Positions 16,216-24,129 of a stretch of 64,000 nucleotides of DNA are shown one piece after another. Made by a program: the position numbers and the translations under genes. How positions within the stretch are numbered: the first letter of the stretch is position 1; every line of letters begins with the position of its first letter. Under the pieces are notes generated by a model that had not been told where the DNA came from, did no database searches, and was given only the letters and a program-made list of their open reading frames with translations. The stretch comes from Aliihoeflea sp. 40Bstr573 (lineage in GTDB: Bacteria; Pseudomonadota; Alphaproteobacteria; Rhizobiales; Rhizobiaceae): contig NZ_JAAAMH010000015.1 in NCBI RefSeq assembly GCF_024105655.1, positions 16,714 to 80,713 of the forward strand. The letters are read 5' to 3'.

Positions 16216-16239
16216 TTACATATAAAAATTCATATGTAA
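16216..16239. promoter_or_regulatory. Candidate SoxR-type palindrome upstream of soxC
   Basis: TTACATAT and ATATGTAA form a perfect 8-bp inverted repeat separated by 8 bases in the soxB-soxC gap. It shares the ATAT-N8-ATAT spacing of the soxS-soxV site. An internal operator before soxC would allow separate control of soxCDEF. Confidence 0.6.
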
Positions 16240-16268
16240 GAATGGATCACATGACTCGGGAGGAGCCG

Positions 16269-17549
16269 ATGGACGGTCCCGCAAGCACCAAGAGCGCATC
16301 GCGGCGCAGTTTCCTGAAGGGCGCTCTGACGGGCGGCGCGGCTATTGCCGCAAGCACGGCTCTCGTCGGCAGAGCCGGCGCCCAGAGTGATCCGCTGGTC
16401 ACCGATATCCAGGACTGGAACCGGTATCTGGGCGAGGGGGTCGACGCGCGCCCCTACGGTACGCCTTCGCAGTTCGAGGAGCATGTGGTCCGGCGCAACG
16501 TCGCCTGGCTGACGTCCGACCCCATCTCGTCGGTGAACTTCACGCCGCTTCATGAACTCGAAGGAATCATCACGCCGAACGGACTTTGCTTCGAACGTCA
16601 CCACGCAGGCATCGCCGAAATCGCGCCTGCAGACCATCGGCTGATGATCAACGGCCTCGTTGATCAGCCGCTGATCTTCACCATGGACGATCTGAAGCGG
16701 TTCCCGCGCGAGAACAAGGTCTACTTCCTCGAATGCGCTGCCAATTCCGGCATGGAATGGCGCGGCGCGCAGCTCAACGGCTGCCAGTACACGCACGGCA
16801 TGGTCCACTGCGTGATGTATACCGGTGTCAGCTTGCGCACGATTCTCGAAGAAGCAGGCGTCAAGGCGAACGGCAGCTGGCTGCTGGCAGAGGGTGCGGA
16901 TGCATCCGCCATGACACGCTCGATCCCCATGGAAAAGGCGCTGGACGATTGCATGGTGGCCTTTGCCATGAACGGCGAGGCGCTGCGCCCCGAGCAGGGT
17001 TACCCGCTGCGGCTGGTGGTCCCGGGATGGGAAGGCAACATGTGGGTCAAGTGGCTCCGCCGCCTCGAGGTCGGGGATCAGCCCTGGCACCATCGCGAAG
17101 AGACTTCGAAATACACCGACCTTCTCTCGAACGGGAAGGCGCGAAGGTTCACCTGGGTGATGGAAGTCAAGTCCGTCATCACCAATCCCAGCCCGCAGGC
17201 TCCGATCAAGCATGGGCGCGGGCATACGGTCCTGTCCGGCCTCGCCTGGTCGGGCAACGGCACGATCAAGCGGGTCGATGTCACGACCGACGGCGGGCGC
17301 AACTGGCACCAAGCGAGAATCGACGGCCCGAGCCTGCCGATGGCATTGCATCGCTTTTACTACGAGTTCGACTGGGACGGCTCGGAGCTCTTCCTGCAGT
17401 CGCGGGCGATCGACGACAAGGGCTTCGTGCAGCCGACGAAGGATGAGCTTCGGACGGCGCGCGGGCCGAACTCGATCTATCACAACAACGGCATCCAGAC
17501 CTGGCATGTCGACAGCGACGGAGTGATCGAAAATGTCGAGATTTCGTAA
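16269..17549 (+). CDS. soxC: Sulfane dehydrogenase molybdenum subunit SoxC
   Basis: This 426-residue protein of the sulfite oxidase family oxidises the sulfane sulfur left on SoxY, with SoxD. A Tat signal (SRRSFLKGALTGG) ends near GRAGAQ. The molybdopterin domain has the Cys ligand in FLECAANSGMEW, and the C-terminal Mo-co dimerisation domain is seen at WSGNGTIKRVDVTTDGGRNW. The ATG at 16269 follows GGGAGGAG, which fixes the start. The last 17 bases overlap soxD. The presence of soxCD predicts complete oxidation of thiosulfate to sulfate without sulfur globules. Confidence 0.96.
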   Translation: MDGPASTKSASRRSFLKGALTGGAAIAASTALVGRAGAQSDPLVTDIQDWNRYLGEGVDARPYGTPSQFEEHVVRRNVAWLTSDPISSVNFTPLHELEGIITPNGLCFERHHAGIAEIAPADHRLMINGLVDQPLIFTMDDLKRFPRENKVYFLECAANSGMEWRGAQLNGCQYTHGMVHCVMYTGVSLRTILEEAGVKANGSWLLAEGADASAMTRSIPMEKALDDCMVAFAMNGEALRPEQGYPLRLVVPGWEGNMWVKWLRRLEVGDQPWHHREETSKYTDLLSNGKARRFTWVMEVKSVITNPSPQAPIKHGRGHTVLSGLAWSGNGTIKRVDVTTDGGRNWHQARIDGPSLPMALHRFYYEFDWDGSELFLQSRAIDDKGFVQPTKDELRTARGPNSIYHNNGIQTWHVDSDGVIENVEIS

Positions 17550-18297
17550 TCTGCTCGTCGCCGGCGGCATCGTTCTTGGAACGGCCGCTGCATTCGCCCA
17601 GTCGACGGAAACCGCGGACGAGCCTGCTGTGGAACAGTCGTCGACAGAGGCGCACGATCACGCAACCGAGGGCATGGCTGGCGGGGCTGGAAAGAACTTC
17701 GCGCTCGGACGTGTCGCGACTAACGACGAAGTCGCTGCGTGGGATATCGACGTGCGTCCGGACGGTCAGGGATTGCCGGTCGGGCGCGGAACCGTCGAGG
17801 AAGGCATCACCGTCTACGACGAGCAGTGTGCCGCATGCCACGGTGATTTCGGCGAGGCGATCGGACGCTGGCCGGTGCTGGCGGGTGGGCAGGGAACGCT
17901 CGAAGACGACCGCCCCGAAAAGACCGTCGGCTCCTACTGGCCGTATCTGTCGACCGTCTACGACTACGTCAAGCGCGCGATGCCCTTCGGCAATGCAAGG
18001 TCCTTGTCCGACGACGAAGTCTACGCACTGACGGCGTACATCCTCTACCTGAACGACATCGTCGATGACGAGGCGTTCGAACTCTCCAATGAGAACTTCG
18101 CCGATGTGCGGCTGCCCAACGAGGACAACTTCATCGACGACGACCGGCTGTCCGAGCCGCACTACGCCGCGAACCGCGAGCCATGCATGCAGGACTGTAT
18201 CGAGGGAAAGGCCGAGATCACCATGCATGCAGCCGTGCTCGACGTGACGCCGGACGCTGGCGACGGCGATGAGGCTCCAGCGGCGGGTATCGATTGA
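17533..18297 (+). CDS. soxD: Cytochrome subunit SoxD, short monoheme form
   Basis: This 254-residue protein is the electron-accepting partner of SoxC. A signal peptide (1 to about 22) is followed by one heme motif, CAACH (about 98-102), and a Met-containing segment KRAMPFGNARSLSDDE that supplies the distal ligand. The Paracoccus SoxD is about 384 residues with two hemes; here the second heme domain is absent and the protein ends in an acidic tail after a C-X3-C pair (EPCMQDC). The start overlaps soxC, so translation is coupled. The next gene encodes another monoheme cytochrome, which might replace the missing domain; that is inference. Confidence 0.9.
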   Translation: MSRFRNLLVAGGIVLGTAAAFAQSTETADEPAVEQSSTEAHDHATEGMAGGAGKNFALGRVATNDEVAAWDIDVRPDGQGLPVGRGTVEEGITVYDEQCAACHGDFGEAIGRWPVLAGGQGTLEDDRPEKTVGSYWPYLSTVYDYVKRAMPFGNARSLSDDEVYALTAYILYLNDIVDDEAFELSNENFADVRLPNEDNFIDDDRLSEPHYAANREPCMQDCIEGKAEITMHAAVLDVTPDAGDGDEAPAAGID

Positions 18298-18328
18298 TGC
18301 AGCGGGTGGTCGGCTTTGGGAGGAGCGG

Positions 18329-18727
18329 GTGAAACGCTCGTCATCCAGGAACCTGGCAAGGGGCAGCGGTGCGGCGACCGCTGCCCTTTTTGGCATCGTG
18401 ATGACCCCTGCGCCCGCCCTTGCCGACGAGGAGGCCGCGCGCCTGCTCGAGGCAGAGCAGCAGGTCACGCGCATTCTCTCGACCTCCGGCGACCCTGCTT
18501 TCGGGGCGTACTTGGGAGGGGAGTGCGCCACCTGCCATCAGCAGTCCGGAAGTGGTTCCGGCATTCCCCCCATTGCCGGGCTGCCGGCCGACTACACCGT
18601 ACAGGCACTGGTCGAATACCGGCTTGGAATTCGAACCAACGAAGTCATGCAGTTGATGGCAAAGCGGCTTGCCGACGAAGAGATCGCTGCCTTGGCGGCG
18701 TATTTCGCGCAGGAGGAAGCGCAGTAG
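18329..18727 (+). CDS. Monoheme c-type cytochrome (SoxE/FccA-like)
   Basis: This 132-residue secreted cytochrome has a signal peptide ending near PALADE and one heme site, CATCH. PPIAGLPADYTVQALVEYRLG after it matches class I cytochromes of the c553/c4 type found as the cytochrome subunit of flavocytochrome c sulfide dehydrogenase. The start is taken as GTG 18329, because GGGAGGAG lies four bases upstream and the signal peptide begins there. It precedes the flavoprotein gene by 45 bp, so the pair is probably a SoxEF complex; in Paracoccus SoxE is diheme and longer. A role with SoxD is also possible. Confidence 0.85.
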   Translation: MKRSSSRNLARGSGAATAALFGIVMTPAPALADEEAARLLEAEQQVTRILSTSGDPAFGAYLGGECATCHQQSGSGSGIPPIAGLPADYTVQALVEYRLGIRTNEVMQLMAKRLADEEIAALAAYFAQEEAQ

Positions 18728-18772
18728 CCAAGCGGTCGAGGGAACGTTCTAGCTCACCATGGGAGGTTTGAG

Positions 18773-20047
18773 ATGAGCAGACTGACGAGACGGCAATTCG
18801 GACTGATCTTGGGAGCGTCCACGGCGACGCTCGCGCTACCAACCTACCTGCGCGCGCAGGACAAGCCGAAGGTCGTGGTCATCGGCGGCGGGGCAGGCGG
18901 GGCGACGGCGGCAAAGTATCTCGCCAAAGACTCGAACGGCGCGCTCGACGTGACGCTGATCGAGGAGAATGACGAATTCACGACCTGCTTCTTCTCCAAC
19001 CTTTATCTCGGTGATTTCCGCGACTGGGATTCGATCACCCACTCCTACGACGAACTCGTTTCCAGGTACGGCATCAAGAAGGTCACGGATCGCGCGACGG
19101 CGATTGACCGCGAGGCCAAGACCGTGTCGCTCGGCGACGGTTCGACCGTTCCCTATGATCGTCTCGTCGTCTCGCCCGGCATCGACATCATCTACGATTC
19201 GGTGCCGGGCTACTCCGAGGCTGCTGCCGAAATCGCGCCGCACGCGTGGAAGGCCGGTCCGCAAACCCGTCTTCTCAAGGAGAAGCTGGACGCACTGGAA
19301 GAGGGGCAGAACATCGTCATGCTTGCTCCCCCAAATCCCTACCGCTGCCCACCCGGTCCCTATGAGCGCGTGTCCATGATGGCGCATGTTCTGAAGGAAA
19401 AGGGTCTGACCGGGTCGAAGATCTTCGTCATCGACCCCAAGGAGACCTTCTCCAAGCAGGCGCTGTTCCAGGCGGGCTGGGAAAAACATTATCCCGGAAT
19501 GGTCGAATGGTATGGCCCGGACGTTCACGGCGGCATCGTCGGCGTGGACGTCGAAGCGGGCACGGTCGAGACCGATCTCGATACGTTCGAAGGCGCGCTC
19601 CTGAACATCATTCCAGCCCAACGCGCGGGCGCGATCGCAATCGATGCCGGCCTTGCGAGCGAAAACGGATTCTGCCCGATCGATGCCGCCTCGATGCGCT
19701 CGACCATGGATGAAGCGGTCTTCGTGATCGGTGACGCTTCGATCGCCGGGGACATGCCGAAGTCCGGCTTTTCTGCCAACAGCCAGGCCAAGGTCGCAGC
19801 GCTCCACATCCGCGCGGACCTGACCCAGTCTCAGACGTTTCCGGCCCGGTACTCCAACACGTGCTGGTCACTGATCGACACGGAAGACGGCGTCAAGGTC
19901 GGGGCAAGGTACGAGCCGAAGGACGGCAAGATCACGTCGATCGAAGGGTTCGTCAGCCAGGCTGGCGAGGATGCCGCATTGCGCAAGGCGACATACGAGG
20001 AATCGATCGGCTGGTACGACGGCATCGTCGCGGACATGTTTACCTGA
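18773..20047 (+). CDS. soxF: Flavocytochrome c sulfide dehydrogenase flavoprotein SoxF
   Basis: This 424-residue FAD protein oxidises sulfide or acts in SoxYZ reactivation. A Tat signal (LTRRQFGLILGAS) ends near YLRAQ. The dinucleotide motif is VVVIGGGAGGATAA, the redox cysteines are in NPYRCPPGP and GFCPID, and the late FAD motif is VFVIGDASIAGDMPKSG. The C-terminal FCSD domain is present (NTCWSLIDTEDGVKVGARY). GGGAGGT precedes the start. Its partner cytochrome is the gene just upstream. Confidence 0.95.
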   Translation: MSRLTRRQFGLILGASTATLALPTYLRAQDKPKVVVIGGGAGGATAAKYLAKDSNGALDVTLIEENDEFTTCFFSNLYLGDFRDWDSITHSYDELVSRYGIKKVTDRATAIDREAKTVSLGDGSTVPYDRLVVSPGIDIIYDSVPGYSEAAAEIAPHAWKAGPQTRLLKEKLDALEEGQNIVMLAPPNPYRCPPGPYERVSMMAHVLKEKGLTGSKIFVIDPKETFSKQALFQAGWEKHYPGMVEWYGPDVHGGIVGVDVEAGTVETDLDTFEGALLNIIPAQRAGAIAIDAGLASENGFCPIDAASMRSTMDEAVFVIGDASIAGDMPKSGFSANSQAKVAALHIRADLTQSQTFPARYSNTCWSLIDTEDGVKVGARYEPKDGKITSIEGFVSQAGEDAALRKATYEESIGWYDGIVADMFT

Positions 20048-20061
20048 AGGAGCAAAAGCGA

Positions 20062-20604
20062 ATGAAACGAGCGGCAGCAATGGTTCTGGCAATCAGCCTT
20101 GTCGGCTTTGTATCGACGTCCGCAATGGCGGGGCCGGAAGATCCATCGTCTTTCGATCCGGTCCAGTACGAAGCGCAGAAGGTGCTCTACGACTGGAACT
20201 ACGACAAGCCGGAGGACGGGATCAGGGCGCTCGGCTTCATTCGAAATCACCTCAAGGCCATGGACGAGTACGGCGACCGGGAGAATTCCAAGGTCGTCAT
20301 GGTCGCCCATGGCAACGAGCTTCACGCCTTTTCGCGCCTCAACCGCGATGCGTATCCGGAAGCCTACGACGCTTTGAAGGAGATGGCCGATGCCGGCGTC
20401 GAAATCCACGTCTGTGCGAATGCCGCGCGGGGGCGCGGTTATGCGCCCGAGGATTTCTACGATGTGATCACCGTCGTCCCGGCTGCCGTGATCGACATCG
20501 CGAAGTATCAGATTGAAGGTTACAGCTACATGTATCCGCAGCTCACTTCGAAGATGACGCGTGACGATGTGGTCGCCAAGCATCCCGAGCTTTCGATGGA
20601 CTAG
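20062..20604 (+). CDS. Periplasmic DsrE-like protein
   Basis: This 180-residue protein has a signal peptide (1 to about 23, ending SAMAG) and a DsrE/DsrF-like sulfur-relay fold (about 65-150), with KVVMVAHGNELHAFSRLN and the conserved-position Cys in VEIHVCANAARGRG. Cytoplasmic DsrE proteins carry sulfur as persulfide on such a cysteine; exported versions occur near sox and other sulfur genes, with no settled function. The ATG at 20062 is preceded by AAGGAG and lies 14 bp after soxF, so it is the likely last gene of the sox operon. A strong hairpin follows. Confidence 0.88.
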   Translation: MKRAAAMVLAISLVGFVSTSAMAGPEDPSSFDPVQYEAQKVLYDWNYDKPEDGIRALGFIRNHLKAMDEYGDRENSKVVMVAHGNELHAFSRLNRDAYPEAYDALKEMADAGVEIHVCANAARGRGYAPEDFYDVITVVPAAVIDIAKYQIEGYSYMYPQLTSKMTRDDVVAKHPELSMD

Positions 20605-20614
20605 CAACGGCAAC

Positions 20615-20643
20615 TGGCCCGCGCCGTCAACCGGCGCGGGCCA
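20615..20643 (+). terminator. Long GC-rich hairpin at the end of the sox operon
   Basis: A perfect 12-bp stem (TGGCCCGCGCCG / CGGCGCGGGCCA) with a 5-base loop lies 11 bases after the DsrE-like stop codon. There is no T-run, so it may act with Rho or as a 3' stabiliser. It marks the operon end. Confidence 0.65.
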
Positions 20644-20784
20644 CTCGAAGCCTGCGGCAACACGCAGCTGCAGGCGAGCGCGAATGGCGCCGAAGCCGAG
20701 CATCGAGCTCGTGCGCCAGGCAGGAAGTCGCGCGGCAACGTGCTATTTTCTTCGCAGACATCTTCGGAAGGAGTCGTCGGGCAT

Positions 20785-22107
20785 ATGAGCGACGTTCGCG
20801 AAGACGGCGCGCGCAATGAATTGTCGCGGGCGCTGGTTGCAGGATTCAGGTCGCATCCCGAGCGCTCGGCCGCGATCGGGGAAATCCACTCGCGTCCCCA
20901 ACCGATGCTGCCAGTGCCGCGAACGCTGATCCAACTGGCATTTTCCACCGAAGGCGGCGCTGTCGTGGATGCGGCGGTCATTGCCGAGTTGTGTCGCAAG
21001 CATGCGCTATCCGCGCCGGAAAGGGCCGCGCGGCACTGCACGTTCCGCCTGCCCAACGGGAACCTCTACTGGGAACGGCACAGCGAATTTTCGACATATC
21101 TTTGGGAGGCGCCGCCGGCGGGGGCTCGACACTGGAAAATCGGCTCCCCGTTCGACGTCGGCTTCAATCCACCAGGAACGGTGATGTCCGGTGTGCGCCT
21201 GGAAATCCTGCAACTCGATCCGAACGCTTCTCCACCCTCGCTGGGACTTGATCCGGAAAGCGTCTGCCACGCTCTCGTTGAAGACGGCAATGCCGAGATC
21301 CTGACTGATTTCCGACAGGACGCAGACGGCCTTACCCGCATATTCGTCATCGATCGCGGATTGAACGAGATTCGGCGAGGTGCCCTGGCGCAGCGCCTCA
21401 TCGAGATCGAGACCTATCGCGTATTCTGCATGCTGGGGCTGTCGCTCGCTCAAGTGCTGTCTGGTCATCTCAGGCGCCTCGAGGCCGATGTCGCGCAATT
21501 GACGAGCGAAATTCGACGCGGCGGGCGCGACGAGAGCGAGCGCTTGCTGGCCAGGTTGACCGATCTCGCCGCGGAACTTGAAGCGCAAGCTGCCTCCAGC
21601 CTGTTCCGGTTCGGGGCCAGCCGCGCCTACTACGATATCGTGCTCGAGCGCCTGGATGCGCTCAAGGAGGTTCCGATCGAGGGGGCGGCAAGCTGGTCGC
21701 AATTCCTGGCTCGCCGCGTTGCTCCTGCAATGCGCACCTGCCGCTCGGTGGAAGACCGTCAAGCCAACCTGTCGCGGAAGATATCCCGGACGACCCAGCT
21801 TCTACGAACCTGGGTCGACGTGGAAGTGGAACGGCAAAACCGCGACCTACTGGCTTCGATGAACGACCGCGCGCGTCAGCAACTCAGGTTGCAGCAAACC
21901 GTCGAAGGTCTCTCGGTGGCCGCCATATCGTACTACGTCGTCGGACTGATCAGCTACCTTCTGAATGGATTGCCGCCCCTGCTCGGCCTGAACCTGCCGA
22001 AGTACACCGCTGGACTGGCCGTGCCGTTTGTCATCCTCGTTGTCTGGCTCCTCGTCCGCCGTATTCGCAGACGTCATGACGAGAGCGGATCGACCGGGTT
22101 GGCTTAA
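20785..22107 (+). CDS. DUF3422 family membrane protein
   Basis: This 440-residue protein matches the DUF3422 family, which is widespread in alphaproteobacteria and has no known function. A long soluble, largely helical region (coiled segments about 225-360) ends in two membrane helices (about 380-402 and 408-428), followed by a basic tail. The N-terminal motif IGEIHSRPQP is typical. The ATG at 20785 is chosen; GGAAGGAG lies about 12 bases upstream. It lies after the sox hairpin with its own leader and is probably not part of that operon. Confidence 0.8.
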   Translation: MSDVREDGARNELSRALVAGFRSHPERSAAIGEIHSRPQPMLPVPRTLIQLAFSTEGGAVVDAAVIAELCRKHALSAPERAARHCTFRLPNGNLYWERHSEFSTYLWEAPPAGARHWKIGSPFDVGFNPPGTVMSGVRLEILQLDPNASPPSLGLDPESVCHALVEDGNAEILTDFRQDADGLTRIFVIDRGLNEIRRGALAQRLIEIETYRVFCMLGLSLAQVLSGHLRRLEADVAQLTSEIRRGGRDESERLLARLTDLAAELEAQAASSLFRFGASRAYYDIVLERLDALKEVPIEGAASWSQFLARRVAPAMRTCRSVEDRQANLSRKISRTTQLLRTWVDVEVERQNRDLLASMNDRARQQLRLQQTVEGLSVAAISYYVVGLISYLLNGLPPLLGLNLPKYTAGLAVPFVILVVWLLVRRIRRRHDESGSTGLA

Positions 22108-22404
22108 ACGGACGTGGTGCCGTCGTTAGCAGGGCAAAAACCGGGAAAATACTACCGTCCGGCGGTCCAAAGAACGGTTTCGAAGCACCCGTTGTCGTTC
22201 TCTATTTGCGCGACGGCAGCTTTGCGCCCCCATTTCGGTCGCTCGGCTTCAAATCGGCGCTTCCCGAAAGCTGCCGCTCTGTCCACACGATGAGCACGTC
22301 TCGGACTGGGTGATTTGCGGCGGCTATCGCGTCATGGAGGTTGACGCTACCATCGCCTACGAACGCTCGCCTCCAATCGCATCGGCGGCCGAATAGTATC
22401 TCGA
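22108..22404. other. Intergenic gap between DUF3422 gene and gajB
   Basis: This stretch of about 300 bases separates two convergent genes. I see no convincing gene or clear terminator in it. A GCAGCTTTG-containing stretch near 22217 weakly recalls the dispersed repeat described elsewhere. Confidence 0.5.
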
Positions 22405-24129
22405 CTAAAGCGCGATCAATTCGACCGCGCCGCCCATTCCCGCCATCAAATCCCTTAGCCTCGGGGCCTGGGTTCGAGGCAGGGCAAGCGCCAAGAGTCG
22501 TTGCGCCCGCGACGCGCCGACATAGATCTTTCGCGCTTCCTCGTTGTCGACCGCAGCATCCCCGGTTAGAAAATCGACGATACCTTTGGCGGTGCTCGGC
22601 GACATCACTACGCAGATCGCGGGAAACTCCATCCCCTTCACGCTATGGATCGTCCGCGCGGCGTGGCCCGATGAAGGCGCAACCGACAATGCCTTATCGA
22701 GGTCGCCATTTCGGCGTAGCCGCTGGTTGATCGACTGGCCACCGGCCGGCAGAAGCGGCGCCAGCAGCCGACGCGCCTCGTCGTGCCAGGCCTCGGGTGT
22801 CGCGAACCTCTCCGGGCTGAATCGGAGCGCCTGCGCCAGGGCCAGTGCCCCGGGCCGCCAAGCATCCAGACCGACATCGGCGTCCGCGAGATGCTGATGG
22901 TAGGTCCTGCCGCCCATTTGGCCACCAAGCTCGAGCATGATCCGATGGATTGCGATCAGCGCCTCCTTCCGACCGCCAAGCTCAAAAGAGAAATGAAAAT
23001 CGCTTACAGCGACGGCCAGCCGGTAACTCAGGTCGCGCACGCCCGAATCCTGAGGATGCCCGAGCGCGTTAGCGCCGGTCCGGCGCGTCGCCGAAACGAC
23101 CGGGCAATCTCGTGCCTCCAGCCCCATCGCCGTGACAAGTTCCTGAAATTTCGTCCCGATCGCGGCCGGAACACCCTTTCCCGAATAGGACAGGATCTGA
23201 ATTGCGGTCGGCTCCTCGCGATGCTCTCCGAGCGCCTCGTCAATCGCGGCGCGCATATTGGGTGCGCGCAACGCTACCACCCCTTTAGTAATGTGTCCGC
23301 TGGACCGGAAGTTTCCGTTGATGGGCAGTCGCTCGTCCGCGCCGAATGTCTCTGCGAATTGCCCAAGCTCGTGCGAGACGCCGCCTCGAAAGCCGTAGAT
23401 CGCCTGGTTCGGGTCGCAGATCACCTTCACCGGGACTCCTGCTGTCCTGAACCAGGCGATGATCTCAAGGTCGACCGGATTGCAGTCCTGCGCTTCGTCG
23501 ACGATTAGCTCGAGGAAACGCCCTGCGAATGCTGGGCCAAGGACTGCGCCGCAAGCTGGATCGCGCAGCCGAACGAGCGCCACCGAGCGCGCGTCGGCAA
23601 AATCGAGCTCCCCGCGCTGAAGGAAGCGCGCACGCGTTTTTCGCGCCGCCGTCTCGTGTGCCTTGATCTTCCCGCGAAAGCCGTGACGCTGGATCATGGC
23701 GGGGATCGCATCTCCCGTAACGCGGTCGAAGCACTGCAGTGGCAAGGCCTGGGCTCCGGCGAACGGCTGTATCGTGCGGTCGTCCTTATCGGGGATGAGC
23801 CTCGGCTTTGCCGCGCAGCCGTCGATGCCAAACGGTGCAATCAGAAACTGCCAAAGGAACGCGTCAAACGTCCCGATGAAGTGCGGGAACGCCGGTGTCG
23901 CGACGAGTCCCTCTCGGCGCAGGCGGTCTTCCAGCTCCGATACAGCGGCGATCGTGAAGGACAGAAAAGCTATACCGCGGCCGGTCGGCCCTCCGCTTAG
24001 AAGTGAACGTGCGCGCTCGACCATGACGCGGGTTTTGCCAGCTCCCGGGCACGCCGCAATGAAAGCCGAGCCCGGATGATCGATCACACGTCGTTGCTCA
24101 GCGGTCGGCCTAAACGGCGCAGCGATCAT
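22405..24129 (-). CDS. gajB: UvrD-like helicase, Gabija GajB
   Basis: This 574-residue superfamily 1A helicase has Walker A ACPGAGKT at residues 26-33, Walker B IVDEAQDCNP, motif III-type VICDPNQAIYGFRGG, and late motifs IHSVKGMEFPAICVVMSP and YVGASRAQRLLALALP. In Gabija anti-phage systems GajB senses DNA ends or nucleotides and works with the GajA nuclease. The gene overlaps the upstream GajA-like gene by 4 bp (ATGA), which is the conserved arrangement. At 574 residues it is somewhat longer than the characterised Bacillus protein. Confidence 0.88.
   Translation of the reverse strand: MIAAPFRPTAEQRRVIDHPGSAFIAACPGAGKTRVMVERARSLLSGGPTGRGIAFLSFTIAAVSELEDRLRREGLVATPAFPHFIGTFDAFLWQFLIAPFGIDGCAAKPRLIPDKDDRTIQPFAGAQALPLQCFDRVTGDAIPAMIQRHGFRGKIKAHETAARKTRARFLQRGELDFADARSVALVRLRDPACGAVLGPAFAGRFLELIVDEAQDCNPVDLEIIAWFRTAGVPVKVICDPNQAIYGFRGGVSHELGQFAETFGADERLPINGNFRSSGHITKGVVALRAPNMRAAIDEALGEHREEPTAIQILSYSGKGVPAAIGTKFQELVTAMGLEARDCPVVSATRRTGANALGHPQDSGVRDLSYRLAVAVSDFHFSFELGGRKEALIAIHRIMLELGGQMGGRTYHQHLADADVGLDAWRPGALALAQALRFSPERFATPEAWHDEARRLLAPLLPAGGQSINQRLRRNGDLDKALSVAPSSGHAARTIHSVKGMEFPAICVVMSPSTAKGIVDFLTGDAAVDNEEARKIYVGASRAQRLLALALPRTQAPRLRDLMAGMGGAVELIAL

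Noticed and set aside
16230..17570. 446-codon frame antisense to soxC
   Set aside because: It fully overlaps the certain soxC gene and has no family features.
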